A stretch of DNA of 64,000 nucleotides from Acanthornis magna (Eukaryota > Chordata > Aves > Passeriformes > Acanthizidae). The DNA lies in assembly GCA_036785705.1 (NCBI GenBank), contig JAWUZG010000173.1:2899001-2963000 (forward strand), in the 5' to 3' direction. Below are positions 12,952-26,166 of the stretch, in pieces; positions within the stretch are counted from its first letter, which is position 1; every line of letters begins with the position of its first letter. The translations under genes and the position numbers were made by a program. The notes below the pieces were generated by a model. It ran no database searches, was not told the DNA's origin, and saw only the letters and a list, made by a program, of their open reading frames with translations.

Positions 12952-14480
12952 TGTGTGCAACAGCGAGGAGAGTTTGATGAGATGGGGAATAGGGAAAGGC
13001 ACTAAGATGTCAAAGAAAAAATCACACAAACCAGCAAATATGGGTAATGCATCTGAACATTAAATCAGCATTGTATTTTTTCCCCTTTGATTCTACTGAA
13101 TTTCTGTTTTCTGCTAAAACTACAATCCTTAGATGATTTGCTGACAAATAACTGCTAATTGCTGACAAGTGACTGCTGACAGGAGGATGAGGTAAAGGTC
13201 CACTAATGTGGCACATCTTGGACTCCCCTACCAGCAGGGATGTAATTCACAAACTTGTGAGGCACTTTTGGTCTTTCAGCATTGTTTTGCTTTACAACTC
13301 TGCAGCACAAGTGAGAAACATAAAATGTTAGCCAGAATTGGAAAGGCTAATGTCAGACAAAATATCAAACTATCAGTAATTCTTTCTTTTTCAAAACAAA
13401 CCTTTGATGCCTCTTTGATCAGTGGCTAGTTAGTACTGTATATCTTCTTCTGACAAACAGTTTCCTGTGCCAATATTATAGAGTGCTCTGATATGCACAT
13501 TAAATCTAAATTAGTGTATTAAATGTGTTAAACTGCATGCAACTGTCAGCTAATTTGACATTTATCTCATGCACCTGATATACTACCACCCACGTCTCCA
13601 GCAGAATCACAATTTTTTTATACTTGAAGTACAGGAAATATGTGTCTTTGATACAAGGAGTGATCAAAATTCTTACATTCTACATACATATAACTGGAGT
13701 TGGATATACCACTGATGCTGTGATTATATTCAGGACGATTAGCTGAAGTTACCTGGGATTCTGATGTGGGTCAACACCTTCTGCTTGGATCTAAGGCTAC
13801 ATACTCCAGCCTCAAAGCACAGACTTATAGAGAGGGAAGGGTTTAGCTATGGAAAGCTCCACTTCTGGAGACCTCACTCTACAGCAGGTAGCCTAAAGTG
13901 CTTCTGCCCAATGCAGCAAAAAAATATCATTGTATGCAACTACACTTGCCAAATTATATGGCTTAATTAATGGAAATTTGAGTATAGCCATCATGGAAGT
14001 TATTCCAAGTAACACTAAAATGAACTGACAGCCAAAAGCCAAATAAGAACTAATTTCTGGAACTGGATTAGTTTGATTTGAGCTATGACAAAACTGAGTT
14101 TTACAGAACCGTATGGAAGCATTGGAAGGGAGTGATGGACATTGAGATACAGTTTGGGAAGAGCTTTAGCTGATGAAGGATACAGCCTAAGGGAAAGAAC
14201 AGATGACTTTTAATGCCATTATCCTGTAGGGTTAACATGCATTTCCACCCCCCATTTAAGGACATTATGTTATCGCTTGTTGTAAATCACCATGAAATAA
14301 ACTTTTAAAATATGTTGTAAAAAAACTTGGATGAGAATTACCATATGTTTTATAGACTACAGATCATGTGAATACCAGCTGGACATAGATCACTCTGGAA
14401 ACTTCAGGACAGCATCTCTTCAGGGTTTCTCTTCCCACTCTGTATCAGGTAGAAATTCAGTGACACTACACTAGCTAAGA
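12952..14480. other. Unique AT-rich non-coding DNA
   Basis: Nothing recognisable was found. There are short open frames only and no repeat structure. Confidence 0.6.
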
Positions 14481-14600
14481 AGTCATAGAAGACCTTTGTT
14501 TGGAAAGAACCTTAAAAACCCTCTTGTTCCAACCCCTCTGCCATGGTCAGGGACAGCTTCCACTAGGTCACGTTGCCTTGGGCCCCATACAACCTACCTG
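14481..14600 (-). mobile_element. CR1 LINE 3' fragment
   Basis: Plus-strand reading begins AGTCATAGAA and shows the reverse complements of the CR1 3' end: TGGAAAGAACCTTAAA, TTGTTCCAACCCC, CTGCCATGGTCAGGGACA and CTTCCACTAGGTCA. It fades out about 120 bases from the tail. Divergence is moderate. Confidence 0.93.
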
Positions 14601-17600
14601 CATGTCTCAGCACCAGGAAGATTGCTGTAAGATGTAAGAGTAGGAATGTCTGCTTACAAACACTGCTTATATAACATTGTTTTACCCTCACATACAGGTT
14701 AGAGAGCATTGTAGAAGTAAAGCATTTGCCCAGATTGATATTGAAAACTCAGCTGTTAATACTTTCAGTTAAAACCCATAATTTACTGTAGCCTGAAAAT
14801 GGGATCTGAGTTTTCCAGGCATTTTTCTTACACTAGCAAAGGGACATGAATCATGACTGCTGAATAAGTAGTGGGAAGACTTGTTCGCTGGGATGGTGCC
14901 AGTGGATAGTCTCAGCCTGTCTCTGCTGACAACCATGGCATAGACTCTCCATGCACAAAATCTGGGTACTCCCTTCCCTAGGCCAAAAAAAATTTAAAAG
15001 AATAGAGGAGCATTGAAAATCTTTGAAAATGTGACACAGCTCTTTTCACTCTCTCTCTCTCTGTCTCTGCTTCCAAAGGAACCTTGGTAACATATCGCTC
15101 CTCAGATTTTGCAACAGAGCTGCCTTCCAGTTTGAGAAGGGGTAAAACTGCCAGTCCTGTGACGCACTGCATGGTTTTTGGACAGTCCAAGTCACAGCCA
15201 TCCAGCTCTTCCCACAGCCCTCATCTCTGCCTTAGGAGTACCCCTGAGGGTATTGGATATTACAGGGGGCCCTATCACAGCTCCAAAATCTGCTGAGAGT
15301 TTTGGGCTTTGGAAATACCCAGCAAAGGAAGAGAGCAACAATAGGACTTCTGTTCATGAAGTACCACCTCTCTGTTTCACAGTACCCATGTTTCATAGTA
15401 TTCACAGTACCCATTCATTTCACTGTATTCCTTCATGAATGTCACTTTTTTGGTCACTCAGTTAATCCTGGCATGAGGGAGGTGGGGAGCAGAGTTTTCT
15501 CGGAGTTTGGATCCCATCATTACCCAAACACGTTAGGGGACTTTTACTTGTCTGTGACACCACCAGGCTTTTGTTTGGTAAGAAAAGGTTTGCCTAGCCC
15601 ACCCTGGACCCCGTAACTCCTAAATTTCAATATGACAAAAGGGCTTCAACTCAATTTCTCCACGCAGTGATCTCAAAACTTCTAAAGCATTTTCCAATGA
15701 CAGCAACTGCACAATGTGCCATTAATCACAGCTGACAAGTTCTCCTGAGCAGCCCCTGATTGATCCTGATGTTGTCAAACTTTCTTTTTCTTTTGACATC
15801 TTTCTGATTGGCATCTCTGTTTAGTGCTTTTGTGACCTTTCTGCTGTATTGATCCACACAAATCACAGGGAAGTGAGCAGTTCCATGAAGGGGCAAAGTT
15901 GATAAGAACAGGTCAAATGGTTACTGGGACCTCCACACACCTCCATTTTAATGATTGATTAGTGGGAGAGCAGAGCAAGAGCCAAGGACATCAAAATTAG
16001 GAAATGATAAGGACTCAATAAGGAGGTTCTTATAGTCTCTTTTTATGGCTCCTATTGAAGCCTCTTATCTTGTAGGACAGATTAGCAATGTGAATAGACT
16101 CCTGTTGCACTCAGAGATAATTTATAATAATAGGTTTATTGAGAAATTTGGCAGTGAGTTTGGTGGTGTCAGTTCTGCAGAGGCAGGCCTTGGGGTCAGG
16201 AACAGCCCTTCCTTTGATGTGTCTTTCACACACTGGGGGAGGTGAGAGTCCCCACTGTCAGGGAAAATGATTGCTCCATAGTTTTGGGATCGGGACTCTG
16301 TGTAGCCGCACACCTTCTGGATATCTCACAGCACACTGCAGCACCATTGTTGGGTGGGGAATTGTCTCCAGCACAAAACTTCCTGAGGTCCAGACAGGCA
16401 CAAATACAGAGATAATTAGCAAAACCTTCAGGCAAGTTGATAATGTCCACCACAAACACATGGATTGGAATGGGGGAGTACAGAACAGGGAGATCCAGGG
16501 AGAGAGCTGGGTGCAGCTGAATGCACAAAATCCCCAAACAAAAACAAATACTCCACAGAGTTAGCTGTCACAGCACAGAAAATCTCACATTATTGTATTT
16601 TCCTTCCTTTTTCCTCATGCATCACACTTAAAGGCTTGCTGTTGAGAGGGATATGTAAAACAGGGAGAACAGGATAGATGAGAAAGTAATTTGCAGGCTG
16701 GGTATCTGAAAACTCAATTTTTAATCATTCTTTTATTTCAAAACCCTGTGCATTTAATAAGGAGAACATGTATGTGAAAGTGCATTTGAGTATGTCCCTT
16801 TCCTGAAAAAGTATTTAATGTATATTTTATTATAAACGGCCAGGGCTATTAGTTTCTGTGATAAACCAGTTGCTGATATTGAATATTTTGAATTCTGTTG
16901 TAGAGACAAAAACATTGATTTATAATGAGAATAAATATAGGTTCAGTGCAAGGATATACAATACTTAAAAAAGAATTTATAGTCCTTCAGAATGGGAAGG
17001 ATATGTTTTCTTTAATCCATTTTAGCCTTGTTTAGTGTCTAGCACTGATCAATACCTTTCAAAGTGTGGTAGTGTTCCATACTTAGCTATCAAGCATCTT
17101 AGCTGTACTGTATTTTGTATTGAGATGGCTGGCTCTTAAATTCCTTTTCTTCTTTTCCCACTACACAATCTCAATAACCCAAATTATTATCTCATGGGAA
17201 GCCTTCAAAATTCTGAGGAAAACAAAAATTGAGATTATCGAAAAGGAACATTTTGTTTGTGTAATATCTTCCAAACTAGTAGGACTTCTTCCTGTCAGAT
17301 GTAAATATTTAGTTTAAATTTTGTCACCAAAGTCCAATCAAAACACAATAAAATATACTTCAATAGAAATGTAATTGAAAACATCACAGATTTGCAAAAA
17401 TAGTTACACTTACTCAGAAAATGTTTTCAGCAGGAAGCTTGGTGATGCTTTTCAGGGCATGTCTTGAAGTTTGATTTTGGGGGAGCATATTTATGTCATC
17501 AGTGCTCTTAGAGTGGTAAAGCTACAACCTGGAAATCTCACAGTCATGGCAGGAAAGCCCACCCTTCCTTTCTCTTCCTATCTTAAACTGGTAATGCTTT

Positions 17601-19344
17601 TACTTCATTTCTTCCACAGATATAAGACCTGCAATTATCACCCTCACGCATTGAAGTGCGTGTGAGGGACTCCTTACTCCACCTGAGGTGTGGGGACACA
17701 GACTAACAATTCACTGGACTATTCTGGCTTGTGTTTTTCTGTCTGCTCAGTGGAGTTTAACAATATGAGATGACATTTGCAGCACAACCCAATGTCCTGG
17801 GGCAGAACTAGTACCGGAGTCAGAGGAGTGCAGTGGTTTACTCAAGATTTATAGCCTGAGTTTTAAAGAGTAGTAAAGAGCAATGTAATAATATGTGGCA
17901 CTTGGAAGCCTGGAAGCAAAACTACACTAATGTCTGTACTACCAATCCTAATTATCTTCTACTGTTAAGAAAGGCAGTTAATAATCTGTATCACAGATAA
18001 AACAGTTCTGGGGTTTTCTTCTCTCCCATTTTCATTCATTTAATCTTCTGATTTACTATTTCTTTTGGTAACAAACATATTTCTTTTATTTTAGATTTTG
18101 GGTCGCACCCTGCTACCCAGGAAAATTCAAGGCCAGGTATTTTGGTGTAGCATCAGGAGAAGTGACAGACATTTCCAGTGACCTGCATGATCCCAGCACA
18201 TCTGAGAATCCCAGGTGCAATGCAGGGCTGGGTTGTTTCTAGTTCTGGTTTAACAAAGGGATCCACTCACTCAAGTCTATGGATTTCACTGACATTTTAT
18301 GTCATTTTCAATGACAACCCTTAAATATTCTTCTGCTTAATTGCTCCGAGGAGTCTGTTTTGGTACTAATTTAAATGCACTGTGCAAGTCTCTTATAATA
18401 GTAGATTCTGCCTTTCTTTCTAAATTATGTGGTGACACCTATATTTTACAGCTGTTTATGCATGAGAAATGTGCAAGAACTTTAGGGTTTGTATAGAACT
18501 ACCAATTTTTTTTTTGCCTGAAAGTATTTTTAAAAAATACAGTAGCTCAAATTAATAATAAACATAATGCTTTGTGAGAAGCAGAATAAAAAAAATTCAT
18601 TACCTTTTTTCCCATTTTGTTGACCTGTTGCAGGACACTCATATTTTCGGCTACTAGTTATAACATACCTTTTTTTATTCCTTTTGATGAGAATTAATTT
18701 AGATTCAAACCAAGGGGACTAATTGCAGTATAGACAATATTATCAATATTAAAATAAGCAAGACTTTGGAATATACTGGACTCTGAGAACATACTGAGTT
18801 GAAACCACACTAGCTCAGTAAGATTCCATTTTGGGATATTGAGATTTAGGAATTTCTAGATAGCCTAGAAATGAGCAAGAGTGATCTCTGAACCTGAAGA
18901 GGACTCTGGAAAGCTCTGAAAGAATATTTGTATGTCTGTGAATTGTCTTACTTTTTCTTGAGTATGTAAATTACTCCAACTAAAATCTTGTGGAGGTAGG
19001 TCATGTTTTCAGCAGTTCTACATTCCCGGGCTCCAGGATTCAGGGGGACCTTGGGCAGCCTCAGGGAGGGTTAAAAAGTGGTTTTAGCATAGGCAGTGAA
19101 GCAGCAGCTACAGTGGCTCTGGAGCTGGGCTAAGGACAGTTTGGAGGTTTCCTACCTTGGGTTTTTTGCTTACACAGTGTTGATGTAAAATGCTGAAATC
19201 CAAAAGGGATTGCATCATGCCAGAGCTCTTACCTGTGTGCTGGGGATGAGGAGTGCGCTGTCCAAGGAGGCCCCAGAATGCCTTTCAAACGCCTTTACTG
19301 CTGCAAAGAGCCTCAGGAATTCTGGAAAGTCTGTCTTCCAGCTC
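14601..19344. other. Unique non-coding DNA
   Basis: This is 4.7 kb with no recognised transposon. Small structures are a (CT)7 run at 15049-15062, a direct repeat of TTCACAGTACCCAT at about 15377 and 15401, and a short imperfect hairpin at 17641-17668. Open frames near 16.2-16.6 kb occur on both strands in several frames and look like chance. Confidence 0.6.
15049..15062. repeat. (CT)7 microsatellite
   Basis: Seven CT units lie within a pyrimidine-rich stretch that continues as CTGTCTCTGC. Confidence 0.8.
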
Positions 19345-19780
19345 TAATAATGGAATCCTAGAATCCTTAAGGTTGGAAAAGACCTCCAAGTCCACTGAGT
19401 CCAACTTTTGACCAAACAGCACCATGGCAACAAGACCATGGCACTGAGTGCTACACGCAGCTGTTTCTGGAACACCTTCAGGGGTGGTGACTCCACCACC
19501 TCCCTGGGCAGCCCATTCCAGTCCCTAGCAGCCATTTCTGTCACCATACTCCTCCTGATAACCAACTTGAGCCTCCCCTGGCATAGCTTCAGACTGTGTC
19601 GTCTCCTCCTGTCCCTGTTCCCTGGGAGCACAGCCCAACTCCCCCCGGCTGTCCCCTCCTGTCAGGAGCTGTGCAGAGCCACAAGGTCCGCCTGAGCCTC
19701 CTTTTCTCCAGGCTGAGCCCCCACAGCTCCCTTGGCCAATTCTCATCAGACTTACTCTCTAAACTTGTCCTCACCCCCTG
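19345..19780 (-). mobile_element. CR1 LINE 3' fragment (about 430 bp)
   Basis: One of the two best-preserved copies. On the plus strand it starts with the degraded tail (GGAATCCTAGAATCC) and AAGGTTGGAAAAGACCTCCA. It runs through TCCACCACCTCCCTGGGCAG, CCATTCCAGTCCC, GAGCCTCCCCTGGCA, GAGCCTCCTTTTCTCCAGG and CTCATCAGACTT. The tail-proximal wording (GACCTCCAAGTCC, CACCATGGC) differs from the 'CCCTTCCAACCC' type elsewhere, so it is a different CR1 subfamily. Open frames on both strands here are remnants or shadows, not an intact ORF2. Confidence 0.95.
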
Positions 19781-21138
19781 GGTTTTTAAACGAGCTTATC
19801 TGGGCTGTTATGAGTAGGTCAAAGAACAAGAAATTTCAAATGTTTTTAAGTAAGGAAGATGCAGAGATGACAAGGAGTAGAATTGGTTTGGGCTCTAGAT
19901 GGTGAAATGCTGGCCTCTGTTAGTTTGGGGATCTGTAAATCTTCATCATTAGTTGTCTCAGTGGTGTGTGGAGGGGAGAGGAGCTGCCAAGGCTGTGCAC
20001 CCTCTCTTGGCTTCTAAATTCTGAACTCTTTGGGGCCAAGGATAATAGAATTCAGGATCTGCAGAACACTATCTTAAGCACTATCAATTTTCTAAGAAAT
20101 ATTTGAGATTCAGAGCCCTCAGAGGTTCTTTGATTTGGGTTCTCCTATGTTCAGAATATCAGCTAAATCCAGGAAAATGACGTTAGGCTCTTCTGCATGT
20201 TTTCAGTGTATTGCAAAAATTCAGAGGGTTCAGTAATCATCTCTTCTCTTACATTCTGTCTACATAAATCAGTCCCCTGTGTTATGTTTGGAGAACAGAA
20301 TCAGTCTTCAGACTAACTCATTTTCCCCAAGCACAATTACAGAGTTTTGTTCATCTTCAAAACATCTGAATTTGATTTTCCCTCATTAGATGGGAAAGTT
20401 TCTTGAAATTTAAACTCAGTACAACAATGTGACTCTTCCACTCCTCTCTGCCATCAAAACAGGAATGAAGATGTTAGTTTAGGGAGCAATCAGGCAATCT
20501 AAATTATTCAGATCTGAAAGTTTTAAGTTAGAACAGTTTTTCAAATTCATTTGTATTTGGATTACAACAGTCTCAACCCATGTCTGTCTAATGAAGCTCC
20601 CGCTGAAAATCTCAGCTGGAATTTCAGGGAATCAAGTCTATCCATCACCTCAAAGTCATGATTATTTCATAAGAAACACTCGATGTTCAGTCAAGTCTTT
20701 AACTCATCATTTGAGTTACCATAGTTTAACCGTACAGGCATCTTTTAGAAGAACTCATGCTGAACATTACTTGATGAAGATAAATCCCATTAGCAGAACA
20801 AACAGTACAAAAGTCTGTGTCCTGACACCACAATAAGATATCCTTAAATATTCATAAAGGATACAGGTGCAGATCTCTCATCACATAGTGGAGCACATCC
20901 AAAGCCTCTAGGAAGAATATTAATAACTCCTCTTGCGTTTCTGTTGGAGGAAAGCTCAATTAGTTTCAGTCTGCTGTCTTTCCCTTATCTATTATACATT
21001 TGAGCGGTTACACTTTGCTCCTGGAAGCGCACATGGAAAGATATGTATTAACAAGGTAAGGACGCACAGGAGAGCACATGGGCACCCTGTACCAAACCCC
21101 TTGAGCTGAGGAAGACCCCTGCCCACTTGTCTTTTCTC

Positions 21139-21186
21139 TTCTGCCCCTTTGGTCTTCTGCCCCTTTGGTCTTCTGCCCCTTCCCCA
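21139..21186. repeat. 16-bp tandem repeat, three copies
   Basis: TTCTGCCCCTTTGGTC is repeated twice perfectly, and a third copy is complete for its first ten bases. The unit is much more GC-rich than its surroundings. It sits in a minus-strand frame, where it gives a repeated KGQKT/PKGQK-like peptide that is probably meaningless. Confidence 0.85.
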
Positions 21187-22597
21187 TGTCGCTTTGCACA
21201 CCAAGAACTGTCAAAGAGCTTTATGTCATTTATTCTGTGGGTGGAATGAGAGGAAAACTTAATACAAAGGAGGATTAAAAGGGGGAAAGGGAGACCCAAA
21301 ATAGAGAGGCAGGATGTTGAAGAGCACAAGCAATGTGTGAGGCTGCAGCTCCAGGGAAGAAAACAGAGTTGGGAAGGGACAAATGGTTAAATCTGACAGG
21401 AGGCACAGAGAGAGGTCACTTCTTTTTGAACTGTGCCCTGAAAAATTTTATTTATTGTAGTTTATCTGTGGGTCTGTAAAAAAATGTAATCTTCTAGCCT
21501 TTTGCCTTTTGATTTCCATTTCTTCTGAGTCATGAAGGAGACTTGGATGATTAACGATGTGGAATCATAATTTGTGCTTTATGCACATTCCCAAAAACCT
21601 TCTACAGTTCAGTGAACAGGTCAATTAATAACACCTATCACCCCTTAAAAGCGGGTTAATCAGCTAAGGGGGATAATACTCTACGTCTTTCAAACTCTAA
21701 TTACACAATGTGGTGCTCTAACAAGGTTCATTTTCTATCATGCCTTCCCCCATAAATGTATCCTATGTGATGTATAACATGATCTGACTTTTGAAAATCT
21801 TATAGACCACCATTATCTCCTAGGATACATACTTAAAAAAAAGACTAGAACACATGTAAAAATATCTAAAAAATGTCATTTAAGCTGGCCAGATATATTC
21901 AGTTAATAAATGATGGCTTAAGTTAAAAAATAATCATTATAGCTGTCAGTAAAGGTTTATTGAGTTCTGCATTAAAATAGTGTAGAATTTCCTAGGAAGA
22001 AAAATTACATCTTCCTTTCAGCTTGAGGGAAAAAAAAAGAAAAAAACCAACAAAACTTCACAACTTTGTGGTTTACAGAAATAACACTACAAAATTCCTT
22101 CTCCAAAAAATGAGACTATTCAACTGAGGCTACAGAAAAAATTACCACCATCTGTTATCAGTATAGAGCATATAACACAAGCAAGGAATTCTGTTTCTAG
22201 GCAGAAGCAATGGTACCATGTACTGCAATGAAAAAATCACTATACTCACTGGGAATGAATATTCTTAATATTCTAAATATTCTGTTTGAGGTAGTTCTGG
22301 TATGAGGCTAGGGGTGCGCCCTGAGTCATCTCTCATTCCTCTTCAGAAAATACATTGCTAGGAAGTAAAGCAGTCTGAAATGATACTGAGATTTCTTGCA
22401 CAGGGGATTGAGCCTTATTTGTACTCTATTCTAGCAATTTCTCAGTCAGAGCACCGCACTGACTATGTGAATTTATGAGTTATGACTCAGTGTGGCTTGG
22501 CTTTAAGTTTGTGGTTCTATTCAGAACAATGCTGAAGCACGAATATGGCCATCAATTCCTTTACCAAGGCTCCTGAGCCAGAGACAGATGTAACTCT

Positions 22598-22628
22598 CTC
22601 AATTAATCTCAATTAATCTCTATTAGTC
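22598..22628. repeat. Short 10-bp tandem duplication
   Basis: AATTAATCTC occurs twice in tandem, followed by a degenerate third unit (TATTAGTCTA). Confidence 0.7.
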
Positions 22629-22778
22629 TAGAGCTCTTCTAGGTAGACAATTCTTTAATCCCAGCAAGTGTTCTTTCCATTCTAAGGTGCTTTATGGATT
22701 GAAAAAGTCTGACAGTCTCCTCGTAGCACTAACATCTTAAATGTGCTTCTTCACTCCACGACTATTAAGGTAAAATGC

Positions 22779-22808
22779 TTTTTTTTTTAATTTTTATTTT
22801 TTTTTTTA
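22779..22808. repeat. T-rich low-complexity tract
   Basis: About 30 bases are nearly all T with two short A interruptions. Confidence 0.8.
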
Positions 22809-23545
22809 GAACCTAAGCCAGAAAATTTTCTTTTCCCTCAAAGGAGAATGCCTTAACTTTTAGGATTCTTCTGGACCAAGAATTTCTTCTTTGATAGGTG
22901 GAAAACAACTTTGGTCAAAACAGTTAGCAGAGGCCAGGGACATCTATCTCCAAGAGCAGGTGAGGACTGAGACTGGGATTCCCCCTTCTCACTTTGAGAG
23001 TGAGAAACTCTTCTCCACTACCTGCTTTGAAAGGGGAGATGGGTATCTTGTTCAAATGTTTGAAGGAAAGATCAGAGACATCTCCCTGCAGAAGAACACT
23101 CTGAACTGCAGTTTCCCTGTGGGCAGAAGTGTCTCCTTCAAATACAGAGGAAAAACGTCTGAGAGAGAGAGACTGAGACTTGTTACCTGCTCAATGTGTA
23201 GGAACATCATTGGAAACTCTTGCCTACTTTTTGTTCATCTTGCTGGCTGACTTAAATCTTCTAAAGTGACTCAACTCTCCTTTCCTGTACATTGAAAACT
23301 GAGACCTCCTTCTATGGTATGAATCCTGTTCTGCAGAAAATTAAATCAGACACTGTAATATTTGGGGGCAAGAGGAGGACAAGAGGTAATTGAAGGGAAA
23401 TTTGACTTTCTTCATTCCCTTCTAATATTTTCATGTCTCCCAGTGCTGTGATGAAGAGAAACATGTACTGCACTACACTAAGAGCAGCCATGTAAGTACC
23501 CACAATTAATAAAGAGGTTTTGCTTTAAAGGCACAGATGAAACAC

Positions 23546-23703
23546 AATCATGGAATCCTCACATGGTTTGGGTGGAAGGAGTGACCTCCAAGACAATTTA
23601 GTTCCAATCCCCCGCCATAGGCAGGGACAACTTCCACTAGACCAGGTTACTCCAAGTCCTGCCCAGCCTGGACTTGAACACTTCCAGGGATGGGATAGTG
23701 GTG
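23546..23703 (-). mobile_element. CR1 LINE 3' fragment
   Basis: The plus strand shows AATCATGGAATC, ATGGTTTGGGTGGAAGGAG, GTTCCAATCCC, GGGACAACTTCCACTAGACC, AGGTTACTCCAAG and GAACACTTCCAGGGATGGG. These are the reverse complements of successive CR1 3' blocks. About 160 bases remain. Confidence 0.94.
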
Positions 23704-24134
23704 GAGATGGGAGGAAGATCACAACTTCTGTGTTGATGTTAAGGAATGATTACAGGAAAACTCAGTTCACTTGGAACTGTGCTATATCTACCAAATCTGT
23801 GAAGACCCTTTAGGCAGATATTTTAAGTTATCAAAACTGGTCCTGACCAAAGGAGGCAAATGACTTCAGCTTCAGGTTGTCTCCACTGACGGTAATGGCA
23901 TCCATTTCCTAGGTCCCATGTGACAAATATGTTAGACATTAAATCTGACACTTAATATGGACATAAATTCAAACTCAGCTGACCTGACCAACAAACAGGG
24001 AAAATATATGGTACAACAGGAGCTAAACTGCATTCACCAGGCTACGTAAAGCATTGGAAAGGAAGGTTCCCTCCTTGCCACCACCATATTAATTATGAAT
24101 TAATAACTCATACTATTTCATTGCCTGATGTTAT
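23704..24134. other. Unique spacer between two CR1 copies
   Basis: These 430 bases separate a minus-strand and a plus-strand CR1, so the two elements are tail-outward. Nothing recognisable was found. Confidence 0.55.
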
Positions 24135-24358
24135 CAGACTAGACATAAGATGGAATTTTTTATGGTGAGGGTGCTGAAGCACTGGCAGAGGTTGCTTGGA
24201 GAGGTGGTGGATGATCCATTCCTTGAAACATTTAAGGTCTGGCTGGACGGTCCTCTGAGCAAGCTGATCTAGTTGAAGGTGTCCACATTCATGGCAGGAG
24301 TTTGGTGTAGATGACCTTCAAGTGTCCCTTCCAACCCAAATCATTCTATGATTTTATT
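24135..24358 (+). mobile_element. CR1 LINE 3' fragment
   Basis: It starts in the 'CAGACTAGACATAAGATGGAA' region, equivalent to the TTAGATTAGATATTAGGAAGAA block of the family. It proceeds through GGTGAGGGTGCTGAAGCACTGG and GAAGGTGTCCACATTCATGG. It ends with GTCCCTTCCAACCCAAATC, ATTCTATG and a degenerate tail. Divergence is moderate. Confidence 0.94.
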
Positions 24359-25843
24359 GTTTTGTATTAATATTGTAATAAAGAGGGTAGTTAAAATGTT
24401 AATATAACAACAATAAGGCATGGCGGATGACATCATTAAAATTCACAGAAGATTGTTTTGTAGCAACTTAAAATGTAAAAGTTAAATGGAAGAATTAATT
24501 TATTTTGTACGGCTGCTTATGTAAGTAATTACTTTTTATTGAAGAAATAATACTTGATCACAAAAGAATTTTATAATGGAACAGCCTCTAGTGTGTAACT
24601 TCTTAGGGATTATTACCCAAGAGAATATTCAAGCTCTGACTTCCCAAAATGGAACACAGTAATTCACATATTTGAGGAACATTCTTGTGCTAGATCAGGG
24701 TCCAAAACCCTTTGGATAGAATATGAGAGTAAAAAAGAAAAAGTCTATCATCTTTATGCTAGAGAGTGCAATGGTTTCCACAACAATTGGGCTCCCACTT
24801 GATGAGGGTGGTGGTATTTTTTTTGCTGGTGTGGAAATCAAAATAAGCCATGTTGAGAAATGGGGCACCTCCATCTGATGGAATCACGCTTACACTGAGC
24901 ATTTTGGTGTAATCTTCAGTGTAACAATCAAGAGTGAATTACACACCTGCTCTACCTGGAAGCATTTTAAGTGCAGGTCAGAGTTGAGAGCGCAGAAAAC
25001 ACCCACCCTGCAAGGGATCCTAAGAGGTAAACAGACAGGATCAAGTAGGCTGAATCCAAGCTGCTGAACAGCTTGCTTTGACATGCACGGTCCTTCACTG
25101 TGAAAAGAAGATTCCTATTGAAATTGTTGACAGTTTTCAAGTAGCTCTAGTGCCTCTCTGCTCAGGAAGGGTACTTAACCTTTGCATTTCTCTGACATCT
25201 CAAGAAGAAAGACTCTGAAACTGGGAGGAGAGATCAGAACAGACAATAAGCCACTTATGTCAGTAAAAATGGCTGAGTAGAAGAGAGGGAAAAATTGTGC
25301 TCTTTGGGGGAAAACAGAACAAAACAAAAAGAACTTGAGCATATGGCTCCAAATCTGTGAGTACGCACATATTCCTATCTCTGCACTAGCACATGGTCTT
25401 ATTAGCACCCAAGGATGCTGCTGGTACACAGCACCTTTGCAGATCTGGGTCTAGTTCATAATGTTATGAAATGGCTCAGGCCAGAGCCCATGAGCCATCT
25501 GTAGGAACTACTAAAACATGGCCTTTTTTTGTTTGTTTTTGTTTAAAGAGATTTAAACGGATCCATTTGTTTCTTGTAGTGTTCCATTTGTACCTTATAC
25601 TGACTTTACTATTTGGTCCAGAGTGGAAAACTGAACGTTTGTGATCTCAAATACCTATAAATGTTACTTTTCTTTAAATTTATATGCATTCTTTCAATCT
25701 TTCTCAAACAAATAAACTCCCAGTGTTTTTCGGGAGTCTTTTTTTTTCCTCTGTGATATGAAATTCTGATATTTTTCTATTGGCAGTTGTCACGGGTGAA
25801 AAAATTAGGTCTTGCACTGTGAATGCAGATGATAAAAATTGAG

Positions 25844-25877
25844 TGTATATATATACACACACATGCACACACACATT
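25844..25877. repeat. Compound (TA)n(CA)n microsatellite
   Basis: About five TA units run into ACACACACATGCACACACACA. It can form alternating purine-pyrimidine (Z-type) DNA and is likely polymorphic. Confidence 0.85.
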
Positions 25878-26152
25878 CATGCATATCTGGCAATACCCAA
25901 AATTAGCTTTTGAACTCACAGGCACTTTCTATCTCCACCTGGCACAGGCTGCTTGTAGATTTTGGTAACACCTAGACAAAACAGAAGTGGTGCTTCTTGA
26001 ATCCCCCACTACATAAGGAGATGTGAGACAGATACACCAGTCTGGAACCTGTTCGTGTGATGAGCTTCTTCACACAGACTGGAAAACTGGCGACTGTGTG
26101 TTTGGGAAGAAGAGGTGATTCCAAAAATAAAATAAAACAGAAATATATTGTT

Positions 26153-26166
26153 AAAAAAAAAAAAAA
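26153..26166. repeat. Poly-A run (14)
   Basis: A homopolymer about 20 bases downstream of AATAAAATAAAA, so it resembles a retroposed poly(A) tail. A target-site duplication could not be assigned. Confidence 0.8.

Larger units (their letters stand above)
19781..23545. other. Unique non-coding DNA
   Basis: No transposon was recognised. It includes a 16-bp tandem triplication at 21139 and a candidate conserved segment at about 21.53-21.79 kb. A 119-codon plus-strand frame at 22891-23250 is preceded by an acceptor-like pyrimidine tract and contains donor-like GTGAGG, but resembles no family I know. Confidence 0.55.

Noticed and set aside
19344..19817. Overlapping 60-95 codon frames on both strands
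   Set aside because: They lie in a CR1 3' fragment. The true CR1 ORF2 is absent, and the frames are shadows or UTR-like sequence.
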